Origin: Epiperipatus broadwayi | Lineage: Eukaryota; Onychophora; Udeonychophora; Euonychophora; Peripatidae | Assembly (NCBI GenBank): GCA_028023455.1 | Contig: JAQFVV010012544.1 | Span: 1,684,501-1,748,500, forward strand | Length of the DNA stretch: 64,000 bases | Reading direction: 5' to 3' | Shown here: positions 44,801-57,934 of the stretch, in pieces | How positions within the stretch are numbered: the stretch's first letter is position 1 | Layout: the number at the start of each line of letters is the position of its first letter | Notes under the pieces: generated by a model | Told to the model about the DNA's origin: nothing | Seen by the model: the letters and a program-made list of their open reading frames with translations, nothing else | Databases searched by the model: none | Translations under genes and position numbers: made by a program

Positions 44801-47800
44801 AATACTACACATTGTCTCTCCAATACATGAAGCATTACATCCACAAAAATTTGATAAAGTATATTACTCACTGTCATCCTTAGATAATTTATCTTTAGAA
44901 TTATTTCTTCAAAGTAATTGATCACATTTTTAAGTTTTTTTTATCTTATAATAAAAAGAATCCCTTTTCATTCAAGTCTTTTTGTATCTTCTTTAAGAAA
45001 ATACTATAGTATAATTTTTCCTTTGAGCAGATAAAAAATACATATATGAATTCTTTTAGAATGGCATTCATAATTAAACCACAAATTTTTGGAAATATGA
45101 GAAAATAGATGTTATTAAGTAATAACAGTTCTTTGTAAAGTATCATATTATAAACTTCACACTTTTTAATAAACATAAGTATGATGTAAGTTTAAATCAT
45201 TTTTTCCTTTTATTTTTAATAAAGTAATATATATTTCAAAAACAAATTGGCAATTTAAAAAATATTCCAAATAAATTGACAGATGAACTTGGAGCAGATA
45301 ATTATATCAATCCAATGTCAGCTTATCTGCATTAGTAAAAAAATATATGTATGAAGACTTTTCACAATATTGAAGAAGCTGATCCTTATGACTTCTTCTT
45401 TTTTTAAAATTATATAATACAATTCTAAATCATTGCAATTTTGTCTATTCTTAACACAATCAATGCTTCTGCTATAATTAATCATTATCATACTTTTAAT
45501 TTGGCTCAAATATAATAACTTTTGCATGTATTTCCAAAATAAATTAAGAGTTATTGTCTTTCATAAATCATTCATCAATTATTATCAAACATGTAATAAG
45601 TATTTTATAAGTAATTAAGACTAGTGTCAATAGCAAATTAAAATATCTAAAGTATTGATAACAATTATTATAGCCAAAGTTCAAATTAACTACTGGTCTT
45701 AGAATAATGATAAAATAAACACACACTTCTAATATGCAGTTAGTTTCATTGACTTCCTTTAAAAATTAATAGAATTTTTAGCATCTTTTTATGATTTACT
45801 GCTTCATAAGTCAGTCAAACATATACTTTAGTATAATACACAATGGATAACTTTTAACTCTTCTATTCAGACATTTGAAATGATAAAATAAAAACCATGT
45901 AAACTTTTAAACTGATTTAAAATAGTGTGTAACAAAATTCACTCAATTAAAATAATTTTGTAATAATTTCAATAATTTCAACACACACTAATAATTATTT
46001 CCTGTTTTTTTTCTTTTTATATCAAAACACCTGTACATGTTATTTTTCCGCAGTTCCTATCTGATGACTTAGCTCAACCAAGCCAATCTAAATATGGAAG
46101 TGGGATATTTAAATTACTAATGTAATTTTAACTTTCATAATTAATTAACATGATCTTGAACTTTTTAATCCAGACTATCTGTTTATGTGATGTCTAGACT
46201 GATAATGAATTTTATTAATTGCAATTTAATTATTAAATAAATGATTGATTTAGTTGTAAGAAAATTATTTAACTTTTTTAAAATTAAGCACTGTTTACTC
46301 AGAATACACTTTTTATTTTATTTAAAGAGTCCTAAAATTACATTTATTCACAGGTATTTTTATATAAAATATGACTTTTAATAAACCTCTTTTAAATGTT
46401 CCATTCATTCAAACACATGTAATGATACTCATACACACATATTAGATATAACTATTATTCTAAAAGAAATAAAGCTAATTTTTTACCCATTTAAACTTAT
46501 TTAATTTAAAACTCTTCCCATTTAATCATATTTAAATTCAACATCTCTAAACTCTGGCTTTAAATAACTCTTACATGAACTAACATTTTATAAATTATTA
46601 TTTTAAAACCATTTGTTTTTACAAACAAAGATCCTAATAAAAATTAAATAACCATATTTTAAACAGAGTAAAACAACTTTATTAGGTGCTTATACTAAAA
46701 ACATAACAGGTTTAAACTAATTTTTGTTTAGATTTAAACTAATTTACTTAGGATTTTTAATCAGTCATTAAATAGTCTAATTAGTACTTCTTAAGTAACT
46801 AATATTTAAATATGCTAAGTAAATTATTTTAATCAATAAATTGAAATATTTAGCTAAGACTTTATAATTTAACATCAAGAAAAAAATTTATTTAAAATAA
46901 TGTAAAAAAAAAATTAAACACATTACAGATTATATGTAGCCCACAAAGCATATTTGGTTGTAGGTTTTAGCTCTTCCTTTCAGTAAATTAAAAAACAACA
47001 ACATATTAAAATCATTAACCTTTCAACTAACAATTCTATTCTTACTAGTATCTATTTTATCCTTTTCATTGGTTAATTCTGCCAATAACCACTTCAATAT
47101 TTTTTACAGAATAACATTATTAACAGTGCAACTAGCAAAAAATTAAATACCAGATCCACTGATGGAATTGACTTTAGGCTGTGTGCATTATCTTTAATAC
47201 ATTAACTTACTGACTATCAAAGGATGGTTAACAGTTACTATTTTCATTTTACATTTGATGTTTGTACTTAATGATGACATTTTACTATAAACAAATTGAT
47301 CTAATAGGGAATGTTTTACAAAATCTAGTTTTATTTTTCATAATATGTTTGTATTCACCAATAATTTCGTTTCAATATTAAATTAATCATCACATATATA
47401 AAATATACTCAGATGTCCACATTGGTCATACACCTATCTAATATACTCAAGCATCCACATTAGTTCACTGAAAACTAACATTGTAACCTGAAGATTGACC
47501 AAATGCTGCATGAAGAAAGAAATTTTACACTCAAAGCCACCACACTAGTTGCCAAGAAAACAACTATGTAACCTTCCATAAGGTGCTGGACCACAGCAAC
47601 AAAGAATATTTTACATGGTTACCACAATATTTATGAATTTTCCACATAGTATGAGTTTTGTTATAGACAACATAATATATAATTATAATTTCTAAAATGT
47701 CAGGTTCTTATGTCAACTTAAATCTTATCTTAGGTTTCAGTTTTATTTTAAAATTTAAAAAATATTGGTCCTTACAATTTAAATAATTTCATCTCATGTT

Positions 47801-47895
47801 CTCTGAGTTCAAGAAAAATCATAATATACATTAAATCTCTAAACTATGTCAATTATTTAAGTTACACTCTAAAAATTTTATATTCTTCTCTTATC
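41858..47895. other. Long AT-rich stretch with a small GC-rich island
   Basis: No gene was recognised. At 42195-42256 a CpG-containing patch ('ataagagcacctgacctgcg', then 'gacggaatcggtattggg') stands out. It is faintly tRNA-like but no cloverleaf could be closed. A near-duplicate pair 'atatactcagatgtccacat' and 'atatactcaagcatccacat' lies at 47404 and 47441. Confidence 0.45.
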
Positions 47896-47905
47896 TTTGT
47901 CATTA

Positions 47906-47975
47906 AGCTTTTTTTTTCATATGTCATAGCATCAGCCCATAAGCAAACCTGACCTCTTGACCACCAATGCTTGAC
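47906..47975 (-). mobile_element. SINE derived from a class II tRNA, copy 3, internally deleted
   Basis: The 3' end ('catatgtcatagcatcagcc') and the A-box end ('gacctcttgaccaccaatgc') are both present, but the part containing the B box, variable arm and anticodon is largely missing. ttgtcatta at 47897-47905 and 47976-47984 is the likely target-site duplication. Confidence 0.65.
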
Positions 47976-47984
47976 TTGTCATTA

Positions 47985-50261
47985 GACATTTGCATTTTAA
48001 ATAAGAAGAAATGTCAATTCACAGTAATGAAGTATTTAACTACTTGTGTAACATATGGCTAGCAAATTAAGACATTTATAAATATTTTAAAGTTGTTTAA
48101 GTGTAACTATTTTATTTCTACCACTCATAAACATTTCTAAATTTTATATATTTTAATACAGCATTCAATAAATACTAACATGGGATAATCCATCAAATAG
48201 GAAGAGTATATATTTTATGCTACCGACTACATTACTAGTGCATTTTAAATAAAACAAATAAGAATAGTATTTATCTGCTTATAATGCGGTTAAAATGAAT
48301 AACAAGCAAAGTAAATAAATAAATTGTATGTGACCCTTAAAATGTTCTCTTCTAAAATAATAATAAAATTTTATTAAATAAGATTTTCTGTGTAAGAAGC
48401 AAATAATGTAATAATGGTAACAAACAGAAACGTATTTAATTAATAGCAAAGAAAATATTTATTTACAGCATATGATAATATTTATACAATAAAATATTTA
48501 TTTACAATAAGCATCAATTTTTTAAATTTAATAAATTAGACTAAAAATATATTAATAAACTTTACATATAATTATCTCTTTTTATAAAACATTCCTAAAG
48601 AATTTCGAATGAAAGCAATTGTCATCACCCAAAAGTTCTCCCCTTTATCTAATCCAGTCTTTCTTTAAATATTATACATGCACAGTAAAATAAAACATTA
48701 TGCGCTTTTATTCAGGTCTCTAGTAAAATATTATATACTTTAAACAGAAATACTAGATTTGAAAATTAGTGTGGAGACACCTTTTATAGATTTACAAAGA
48801 TAGCAATAATTTTATGGAAAATAATAACATAAATATGATACTATTAACACCTATGATCGGTCAAGGAAATTAAGATGACCGATGCTCACAATGCATTTTA
48901 AATTTAAGTTGTAGCAGAGCTAATATTATATTATAAATATAGACAAGACATCAGATATAATATACCAAAATATGAATTATATTAAATTCCAAGCAAAGTG
49001 GATAATGACAAATATGAATAAGCACCCAGTAGCTTGATCTGGAAGTGCTGAAAACGAAAAACCAAACTCTCTCATGGGGGGGGACGACAATATAATGAAT
49101 AGGTACCTAGTAACTATATAGAGGTAGTACTAAAAAATAAGCAAGCTGTATTCTCACTCATACATGGAGCCAGATGTATATAAGGGTAATATAATATCCA
49201 CATAAAATTGTCCAAATGGATATCACTAACAATGCAAGGCATAGATTTGATAAAGATAGTAAATAAATACATAAATAAACATCTTTCACACACATCCAAA
49301 AGTATACAATGTGTCTACTTGGTTTAGCACTCTGTGTACGCCAGTAATCCAGAATTGCATAATGATAATAACATCCAATTTTACAAGCTATCTCAAGTTT
49401 CACATACTTAGACGTTTTTAGCACTTTTATTCACAACCATTTATATCAGATATGTAAAGAGGTCATTATACCCTGGATACAATAATTCATCTAGACTAAA
49501 GCAAAAAATATGAGAACTCTAAATAATAACAAAATAACATATAAAGTAAACCTTTTTACCTAATATTTCTTACCAACACTGTTCACATATGCATACCATC
49601 ATCGATATGTTTTACAATATCATAAATAATAATAGCAATAACATATAAGACAGAAATTATAATTATATGATATCAATAATAATTTTTAAACCTACCATAT
49701 ATATATTATAAAGGATGGAAAAATCCACCCTTTCCATCAAAATGCCATTTATGTTTAAAAAAAATTTTTTTCTTTAATTTGACTTAGACATAGGGGTTTG
49801 TATATAGTTTGTGGTTAGTAGTTGTTGTTATTTAGTTCATTTTATTTTATTGTGGTATGTGTCTTTATTGGTGATTGTGGAGTTTAAATAGCAATGATAA
49901 TATATAAATTTGTATTTGTCTGTGTATATAAATAATAGCATATAAAATTGCTACTATATATTTATCTTGTATTTTTAGTCATTATTTTTACCATAAAGGC
50001 TATCTAAACCATTTTCATTTTTATTTCCTAACATTATTAATTATTGGATTCTTCAAAATTCATGTGCTGATCATATATTAACATGTGCCTTTATAAAATA
50101 GTATTCTGCTTTGAACATCATAAATTTATCAATATTATTTGAAGGTCTACAGATACTTTTATTTTATAGAAAACTAACCAATAGCTTTTTTTCCGTGATC
50201 TTTGGAAGATATTTTTTCTAATAGTACATCATATTTTGGTATTTTAGTGTTACCTTGACTT
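47985..50261. other. AT-rich stretch, nothing recognised
   Basis: A G-run (49077-49083) and a TA run (49698-49709) are present. No gene or matched repeat was recognised. Confidence 0.45.
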
Positions 50262-50308
50262 CAACCCTAACCCTAACTCTAAACTTAACCCTAAACCTAA
50301 TCTTAATC
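50262..50308 (-). repeat. Degenerate telomere-like (TTAGGG)n interstitial array
   Basis: On the plus strand ccctaaccctaactctaaac is followed by further CCTAA-type units ('ttaaccctaaacctaatc'). That is about seven units, several with one substitution. TTAGGG is the telomere repeat of most non-arthropod animals. The array lies about 150 bp beyond the 3' end of the minus-strand LINE. Confidence 0.8.
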
Positions 50309-50439
50309 CACATTTGGCTCTAATTTTTCAAAAAAATTTAGCATGCCTTTTTTTCAAAGATATAACTTTTATTTATTCTAATAGTTATATATTATTTAAA
50401 AATCATTATAACAAGTTTCCATTACAGAGAATCCAAATT

Positions 50440-51935
50440 TTATTGACTTTACCTCTCCTGTTGAGTGAGGCATTATGAATCAACTGGCATCAGGAAACAT
50501 AAATAATAACCATGTTTTCTCAAACACTGTTGTCTGTGCAATTGATTTGTCTCTATCTTTAATTTTTCTAATTATATTTATTAATAATTGTGTTGAATTA
50601 TTAGGTGGCTGGTCAAATAATAATTTGCATCTTATTTTCCACATCAAGAAGGATATGAATGTTGATAACCTAATCAGTGGAAAATATCCCTTCTTAATCG
50701 CATTTTCAAGAGAAAGAATCTTATGATAGTCTGTCTTTGCATAGGTATTTATTGTCCTCCTGTGACAGTCCAGTGTCTCACATTGAAATATGATATGTTC
50801 CATGGTTTCTTCCACCTTTGTGCACAGTTAGCAAATGGGGTTGACATTTTTGAAACCTCTTTCATATACTAAAAATGTATTTGTTGGCAATGCATGTAGG
50901 TTCACTTTCAAAATAAAATCCAAATATTTTGCTTCAAGGTTCCAGTATTCAAATTTAGAGATGATTAGTTTGTTATTTATATGAACTCCACCAGGAGTAA
51001 CACTGAGATCTACATTGGTAAGTTTGAAGACTTCCCAATAAGATATTTTATTATTAAAGGTATTTGTTGTTATCTTTGTGTATTTTGCTATATAATTGCA
51101 CATTGCAGTAAACCATGAATCCCTACTGGGTGGAGGATCATCTGTGGCATTTATAGAAATTTTACATTCTACATTAGGAATATTTGATTGAGTTTCTGTA
51201 TGGCATTGAATGATCTTTGAAAAAGGAAAGTTGAAATGGAGTGCAAAGCCATTCCATTCAGGTTTCTAGGTTTTTTAATTTTCCTTAAGCTTATTACTAT
51301 GGTTTTCCTTCCCCACAATAGCTTTGAGCAAAGTGAGTTCATTTTCTGTTCGAATCTTTTTGTAAGATTAATCACAGGAAGGTAATAATTAATCCTGGGA
51401 AAGGTTAATATGTTTAAAAATAAAACTTTCCCATATAGTGACAAATATATTCTGGAGAGAGAGACAGTAATCTTTTGTGTTTTGTCCAGTAGTGATTTTT
51501 CAATTTCCCTTCTCATTTCTGAAGGAGATTTAGCAATTGCAAAACCCAGAAATTTCTGAAGCCCTGCTGTAAATCTCAAAGAGATTTTCCTGCCAGAGTT
51601 TAGTTTCCACACCGCTGATTTACTTATGTTAAACCAAATTCTTTTGTGTATTTTTCCAGTATCCTCTCTAATCTTGGGATAAATTTCTGGGAAGGCAGGA
51701 AAACCACTATATCATCCATATATGACAAGTGGGTTGTTTGTTTAGTAATGACAAAAAAATACCTGAGAGATTATACTCAATCTCTAACAGTAGTGGATTT
51801 ATATATGCTATAAACAAAATTGCACTTGTGATCCCTGAGGGATCAATTGGTAGGGCTTGAATCCAGGTGCCACTCTTCTATCTAGAGTTATGAAAATGTC
51901 TCTGTTATTTAATAAATTCAAGAATTCAAGCTTAG
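50440..51935 (-). pseudogene. Non-LTR retrotransposon (LINE) reverse transcriptase, 3' part, broken
   Basis: Reading the minus strand from about 51935: a frame with NRDIFITLDRRVAPGFKP then IPQGS (RT fingers/palm), AILFIAYINPLL in another frame, and HLSYMDDIVVFLPS with the catalytic YMDD at 51711-51722. A frameshift follows, then NISKSAVWKLNS and the thumb region with FLGF, LSLYGKVLFLNILTFPRINY and LLWGRK (51612 to 51169). A further frame (50828-51103) leads to the C-terminal zinc-ribbon-like end EETMEHIIFQCE (50480-50815). The order matches LINE ORF2 from mid-RT to the zf-RVT-like end; the clade (possibly L1/Tx1-like) is uncertain. It is 5'-truncated with several frameshifts and stops, so inactive. 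The plus-strand frame at 50475-50726 is a shadow. Confidence 0.85.
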
Positions 51936-54900
51936 GGAAAATACACACAATATTCTACTTTAAGGAATGTTCATATTACCATCTTTATTGCATTGAGTCT
52001 GTGATAAATTAATAAATGAATAAAGAATAATGCAAATTAACATCTTTAATTTGTAATCATATGTTTAACAGTTTTTTTTTTACACTTAATACAATTTATT
52101 TAATGAGAAAATGTAACAATAGAATTAATTTGCTTAAATATCTATGCCTATTCTTTGATCTGTATGGTTGGTATTTATTAATCCAATCCCTCTTTTCCCC
52201 TCAAATATTAATCATTCAATATCAATATAAGAAAAAATTTATAACTTGTTATTGTTTACATATGCTTGCTCACTAATTTATAATTTTATAAACCATAATT
52301 CTTTGTTTCCAACATATTTGCAGATTGATCCATATTAAATAACATGCTAGTAGTTTGGGATCCCACCCTCTATTTTGATTATGATTTATTTTAATAATGA
52401 TAGGAAATACCATTCACACTAGAAGTTTTTAATCATTTATACTGAAAAAACAAGGAAATGACAAAATGATTAGTATCAACAAACAAAAAATGAATAATGG
52501 TGTAACTGTATAAGTGTTGGTATTTAATGTTGGAAAATGAAAAGTCTTACCTCTAACCCTAGTGAAGACTAAATTCATTCACAAGCAAGTTCATGCCTGA
52601 TCTTATATTTTATTTCAATTTAAAATTAAGCTAGTAATATTTTCTCCCTTTTAGTATATCAAAAATAAATATTCCCATTAACCTATGGTAAAGAAAAGAA
52701 AAAATACATATTTATAAAATTAATCATATGAAGCCAACCTAAGATAAATCAAGAATCCATAAAGGAAAATGTGCTAAAAGGATTATGTGTGTTCTTATTT
52801 CTACAGTTCCTGATCCAATTGGTTGGTTTCAAATATTTTGGAACATGTATTATGGTGATCCAAATTTCCCTTCCCATATAGTGTACTTTAAATGGTTCAG
52901 TTCAAATTTTCACATCCAAATAGTAAAGTTGATAGTGCCTTCAGCCTAGATCAATAGTTGCTTCTTTGCATTGAATTTTTTTGGCAGCTCCATGGGTGAT
53001 GAATTGCTTCACATAAGGTAACTTTATACTTAACAGTGCATGGTTATATGTGTATCTATTTAAATACTTAATGAGAGTCTTTGAGTTTGTTGAACAGATC
53101 TTGATTTTTTTGGAATCTCAAGTTAAATTTGGTAGAACTCTCTGACTAAAAATTGAAAGTCTTAAAGTATCAGTAAATCTAAAGTGATTTCTGGGATTTC
53201 TAATTTAAAATCCCTTATTTAAATCCAACCACTATTATTTTGGCTTTTATCCATCTTCAATTAACTCTTCTAGTTTGAGATTTTACTTTGATGGCTGCCA
53301 ATCTTTAACTTCAAATCACTAGTTCAATCATGGCTTACAAAATATATGTGTTATTTAGTCAACAAGACTTTTTGATCTTATCTTTTAAAAGAAAGATCAT
53401 TTGTATATATTTACTGTCAATCATCAAAATGAGGTTGTTCTTTTTAATTTTTGAAATGACTCTTTTAAAATAGTGAGTTTGATGTCATACATAGACTTGT
53501 TTATTTATGTCAAGTGACAGATTAATAACAATGAAATTTTATTTATTATTATTTCTTTCCTGACGGTTTTGTGATTTTATTGCTTGGATTTAAATTTGAT
53601 CTTTTTTTGCATTGTTAGAATATGAATATATCAAACAATAGTTCACACAAGGTTTTGTAAAGGTAAATATAAATATTTAAGTTTTGCACATTTAGATTGG
53701 GTTATGGATTTTAACACTCATTTGTTTTCTTTTAATTATATCAACAATTAAGTATTTTCTCATTTGAAATTAACTTTATATTTGAAATTAATAAAATGCT
53801 AAACAGAAAAATCTTTGGATAAGATAAAATCTCTAAAAAGAATTAAAACCATTACTTACAACAAAACTACAAATATGGGTGCAATGCTAAAATAATTGTA
53901 TTTAAGAGTTACCAATACAAAAATTTGTGATAATTCTCAAAAGAATAATGTATCATAAAGAAATATGTAAATGCTACTTATAAATTACAGATCCTTGAAG
54001 CAAATATAGGATATAATGAACTACAAAGTTATTATTGAGTTTAAAAATGGATTCACTTGAATTAATAATCATATTTAATGTAATTTCATATTTTTACTCC
54101 ATTCCAGAATGGATAGTATTTTAAAAGTGAAATGAATAGTTTCATAAAACATGGATTATTTGTTATACTTTCTACTGTATTTGTTAAGTCATATTATAAT
54201 GTTTTGCAAATGTAAATAAAAAATTGTCTAAGATATTTTGGTATTCAGTAAAGGTAGTGTTTTATTTACTATTATGATTAGTGTTAAGATTAAAAGGATT
54301 TAAATGTAATATATTTTAGATTTGATGTTAATGATTATTAAACTTATATTAAATGATTTCACCAAATATTCATAATGATTATGGGTTCTTAATATTTGAT
54401 TTCAACATTAAATAGAGACACTCTTTTGTAGATGTGTAAATCTATAAGGAATATTTTATATATCACTCTTACTTGTTAATATTAATTTTTATTGTTATCT
54501 AATGAGTAATTAATAAAGCAGCCTAATAATTTAATTGTATTTTGTGTTGACGAAGTAGAATTTTCTTGTAGTTTAAGCCTGAAATTAAATCCAAAAAAGA
54601 ATCTTAAGGCAAAAGTATAAATAAGCCTATTGTAGTAAATTATTATTAAGTCTGCAAAGTAAAGAGTTATATTTGCTTATTTTAAAAGAGTGAAAAAATT
54701 TTCCCTTATTTGTAAATGAGGTTGATAAATGATTGGTTGATAAAATAAACCTATTAAAAATGTTCATAGGACATTTAACTTTTATTAGTATAATAGTCAC
54801 TATCCTGCAATATTAAATTGAGGATAATTTTTATGAAATATTAATACAAACCTTCCCTGTAAATCTGACTGTTTCCACAACATAGTATGATACAACACTT

Positions 54901-55759
54901 GATAGATACCAAGTTTGAATTAGTTTAGGAAATAGACAGTAATATTTTAATTAAATGCATTATATAATTTTTATTATTGTTATTATTTATTCTTTCTCTT
55001 TGTCGTTTTTTGAAAAAAATACCCTCATTTCAATTTACATTTACTATATTAAAGGTCATATTAGAAATATAAATCTACACATTAAAACTCTATTGGATTA
55101 AATACATCATTGTTGCAGTAATGTTATCTGAAACATACAATATTATTGAATAAGGTGGTGTTCATAAAACTGCTTTTACATTATCATATCTAGAAATGTA
55201 TAAACACATTTGATATTTATGTATTTATATTTAACTTGAGATAACGTTTTTATTCAAAATTTTATTTAATTTTGCTATCCATATTTCATCACATATATTA
55301 AGTTATTCTGAGAAAGTTTAAATAAGAAACATTAGTTGTAAATATTTTATTCTTAAAGAAAACAAGAATAAAAGTATACAGATTATTATAAAACCCTAAA
55401 AAATTAGTTTATTGAATATGATTTTATTAGAATCTATAATAATTTCAATATAAAGTAGATACACTTTCTCTGTCTCAACTGGGAAGCATGACTGCATTTT
55501 GAGTATTTTCCTATATTTTTTTACAATTCATCATGATTAATGGATATGATTGATCTTTTTAAGTTACAATATTTATAAAGAATAATTCACACACATATTC
55601 ATTCTGATTTTAAGTCAATTCAACTGATATTTCAATTAAGAGTTATAAAGCAACTGTGAAGAAAGACTATGATGTTTTGACTTTACACTCAGAAGAAAAA
55701 GTACTAAACTCTCTATACTAGATGAATATTAGTGAAGTCCTTTATAGGATCAGTATGTA
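51936..55759. other. AT-rich stretch, nothing recognised
   Basis: No gene or matched repeat was recognised. Confidence 0.45.
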
Positions 55760-56520
55760 TTGGTGGGCATGAGTTTGCACTCCTCCCTTTTTCCCTCAGG
55801 TGTAATGATGATGGTCATGAGGGGCTTGGTTCATGTGTGGAGGTGGACACTTGGATGTCACCCTGAAGGGCTACTGCACACCTTGATGGATCAATGGTTA
55901 GATACATGTTGATTTGTTCTCACTATTATTAGGTTTTGTTACTTAACTTTAGATTTAGAGCACTTGTAAGATGGTTGGTCTGCTATGCCACCACCAATTT
56001 TTGTAAAATTAATGGAGTTTTTTGTAATATTTTGTGGGCATGGGTCTGCTCTCCTCCTTTCTTCCTCATGGATGACTGGTAGTTGTCATTAGGGATCTGG
56101 TTTATGGTGCAGGCTGTTGAAAATTGTTTGCTGCTACCTAAAAACCTGCTGGGAGGGTACCTGGTCAACATTTTTGCACTGTTTTCCTCTCTAATGGGCT
56201 GCTGTGTCTCCTTGAAGGGTTGGTTTTAAGCAGTGCAGATCTGTGCTTGTTATTTGTTATTTGTTAGGTTTCAGTTGTTGGCTTTCCAATTTTGTGCAGG
56301 GAGACCGAATTTGGTCCCTGCACCTTTGGACTGTTAAATTGGGAGACAGAGGTATCCAGAATGGGCTTTGCATGGCTCATCTGTGGGTCAAGGGTTGTTA
56401 TCATGTGGACTTGGGCCTTGTTACTTGTTGTGGTGGTTGGCACAATGCTGGACTTTTCCACCTATTCAGATGAAGCTTGAGCCTTCACTTTAGGGACCCT
56501 GGGGTGGGATCATTAGGCTA
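55760..56520. repeat. GC-richer block with an internal direct repeat
   Basis: 'gtgggcatgagtttgcactc' (55762) and 'gtgggcatgggtctgctctc' (56034) open two similar segments of about 80 bp, about 270 bp apart, both running through a CCT-rich run and a 'gtcatnagg' block. G+C is visibly higher than in the surroundings. An imperfect hairpin, gcaggga (56296) with tccctgc (56316), lies further on. Three overlapping frames of 60-76 codons on both strands reflect the higher G+C and no family is recognised. This is probably the remains of an unidentified repeat. Confidence 0.5.
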
Positions 56521-57905
56521 TGGATAATTTCTCAGCAGCTAGGCCATGTAGACCTATGTACAGATACACATTGGGCAAGATTATAATAACCTTTTGGTAA
56601 ACATAATTGTTGTCTGGAGTGTATCCTTTTGTAAACAAGATTATAATTGTTTTGGGGTTTTTTTTTTTGTACATTGAATGTCTTGTAATAACATCAGGTA
56701 AGTAGATCCGAAAAATTTCTATGTAATTTTTAATAATAAAGATTGCTTTGAAAGATAAATAAGAACCTAGTAATAACAATTGCAATGAATAGAACATATA
56801 AAATGGACATTAGGAATTTGACCTTACTCATTTTAGGGCATCAAAGAGGAATTGAAGAGTTTCATTTTATAGTGAATTTTTTTCTGTAGTCCATACTTAT
56901 ATATATATATTGTAATAGTATATGCCATTATTTTCAAAAGTATCACAGTTTTACTGAAGTTAGGAAAATGAGCAAAAAATCAGTATCTGAATATAAATAA
57001 TAATATATAAATTATAAAATATCTACGTCACCAGCAATAATCTAGCATAAACAGTCATGCCTTAATGACTGAACTTAGTTAGGTTAATCATCATCAATTC
57101 AATGCCAAACTTAGGGAATAATATTATAAATACATCACCAATATTTCATTAGGACATATGTACTTAAGTACTAAAAATAATTATAAAAATAATATATCAA
57201 AAATGCTGGAACCATTACATCAATAATGATCATCATCAACACTCTAGATCATCCATACAATGAGTGATTGGCCATCAATAAACTAATGATCATTTTCAAA
57301 TATATAAATAAAATAAATTTGTCAACTTTAAAGGTGATCATTACCTTTGCACTATCCATATCTGGATGTTGACACATATGGCTACACATATATATTATAA
57401 ATATTGTTATGATTAAACTAGAATTGTAATAACAAAGACTCTCAAGACTGTGAACAAAAAAATATACACTCTTAATTCATTTATTAATTAATAATTTCAT
57501 TGAGATAACCTTCCAATCCTAAAAACACAACTCTATGATGAAATTAATTACACACAGCAGATAATTAAAAAAATAAAGACATTAAAATTTTTTTAACTAT
57601 TAATTTTTAAATAATTATTTAACAAAGTTAATTAATAAATAAAGAAATAAAAATTTAGAAAATAATTATGCATGCTGAAGCAATCCTATCCACCAATACA
57701 TATATACTTTCACATAATGCACATAAATATTATTTTCTTCTGATTGATCTTAATTAATTAACATTTAATCTAAATGAATTATTCTCTTATAGTGATCAAA
57801 TCCTAAAAAAATATATCACTGTAAAAAAGAAAAATTAACTTGAATTTGAACTTTTCTCCCTTTTTTCTTTTCAAAATGATAATGTTCACATGCTATTGTA
57901 ACCAA
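56521..57905. other. AT-rich stretch, nothing recognised
   Basis: No coding region or matched repeat was recognised. Confidence 0.45.
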
Positions 57906-57934
57906 TTTTTTTTTTTTTTTTAAAAAAAAAAAAA
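57906..57934. repeat. T16A13 palindromic homopolymer junction
   Basis: A run of 16 T is followed directly by a run of 13 A. It can fold on itself completely. It may be a head-to-head joint of two poly(A) tails or a slippage product. Confidence 0.9.

Noticed and set aside
50475-50726. 83-codon plus-strand frame
   Set aside because: Antisense to the C-terminal part of the minus-strand LINE.
56243-56480. Overlapping plus and minus frames of 62-76 codons
   Set aside because: All three cover the same GC-richer block and contradict each other. None resembles a known protein.
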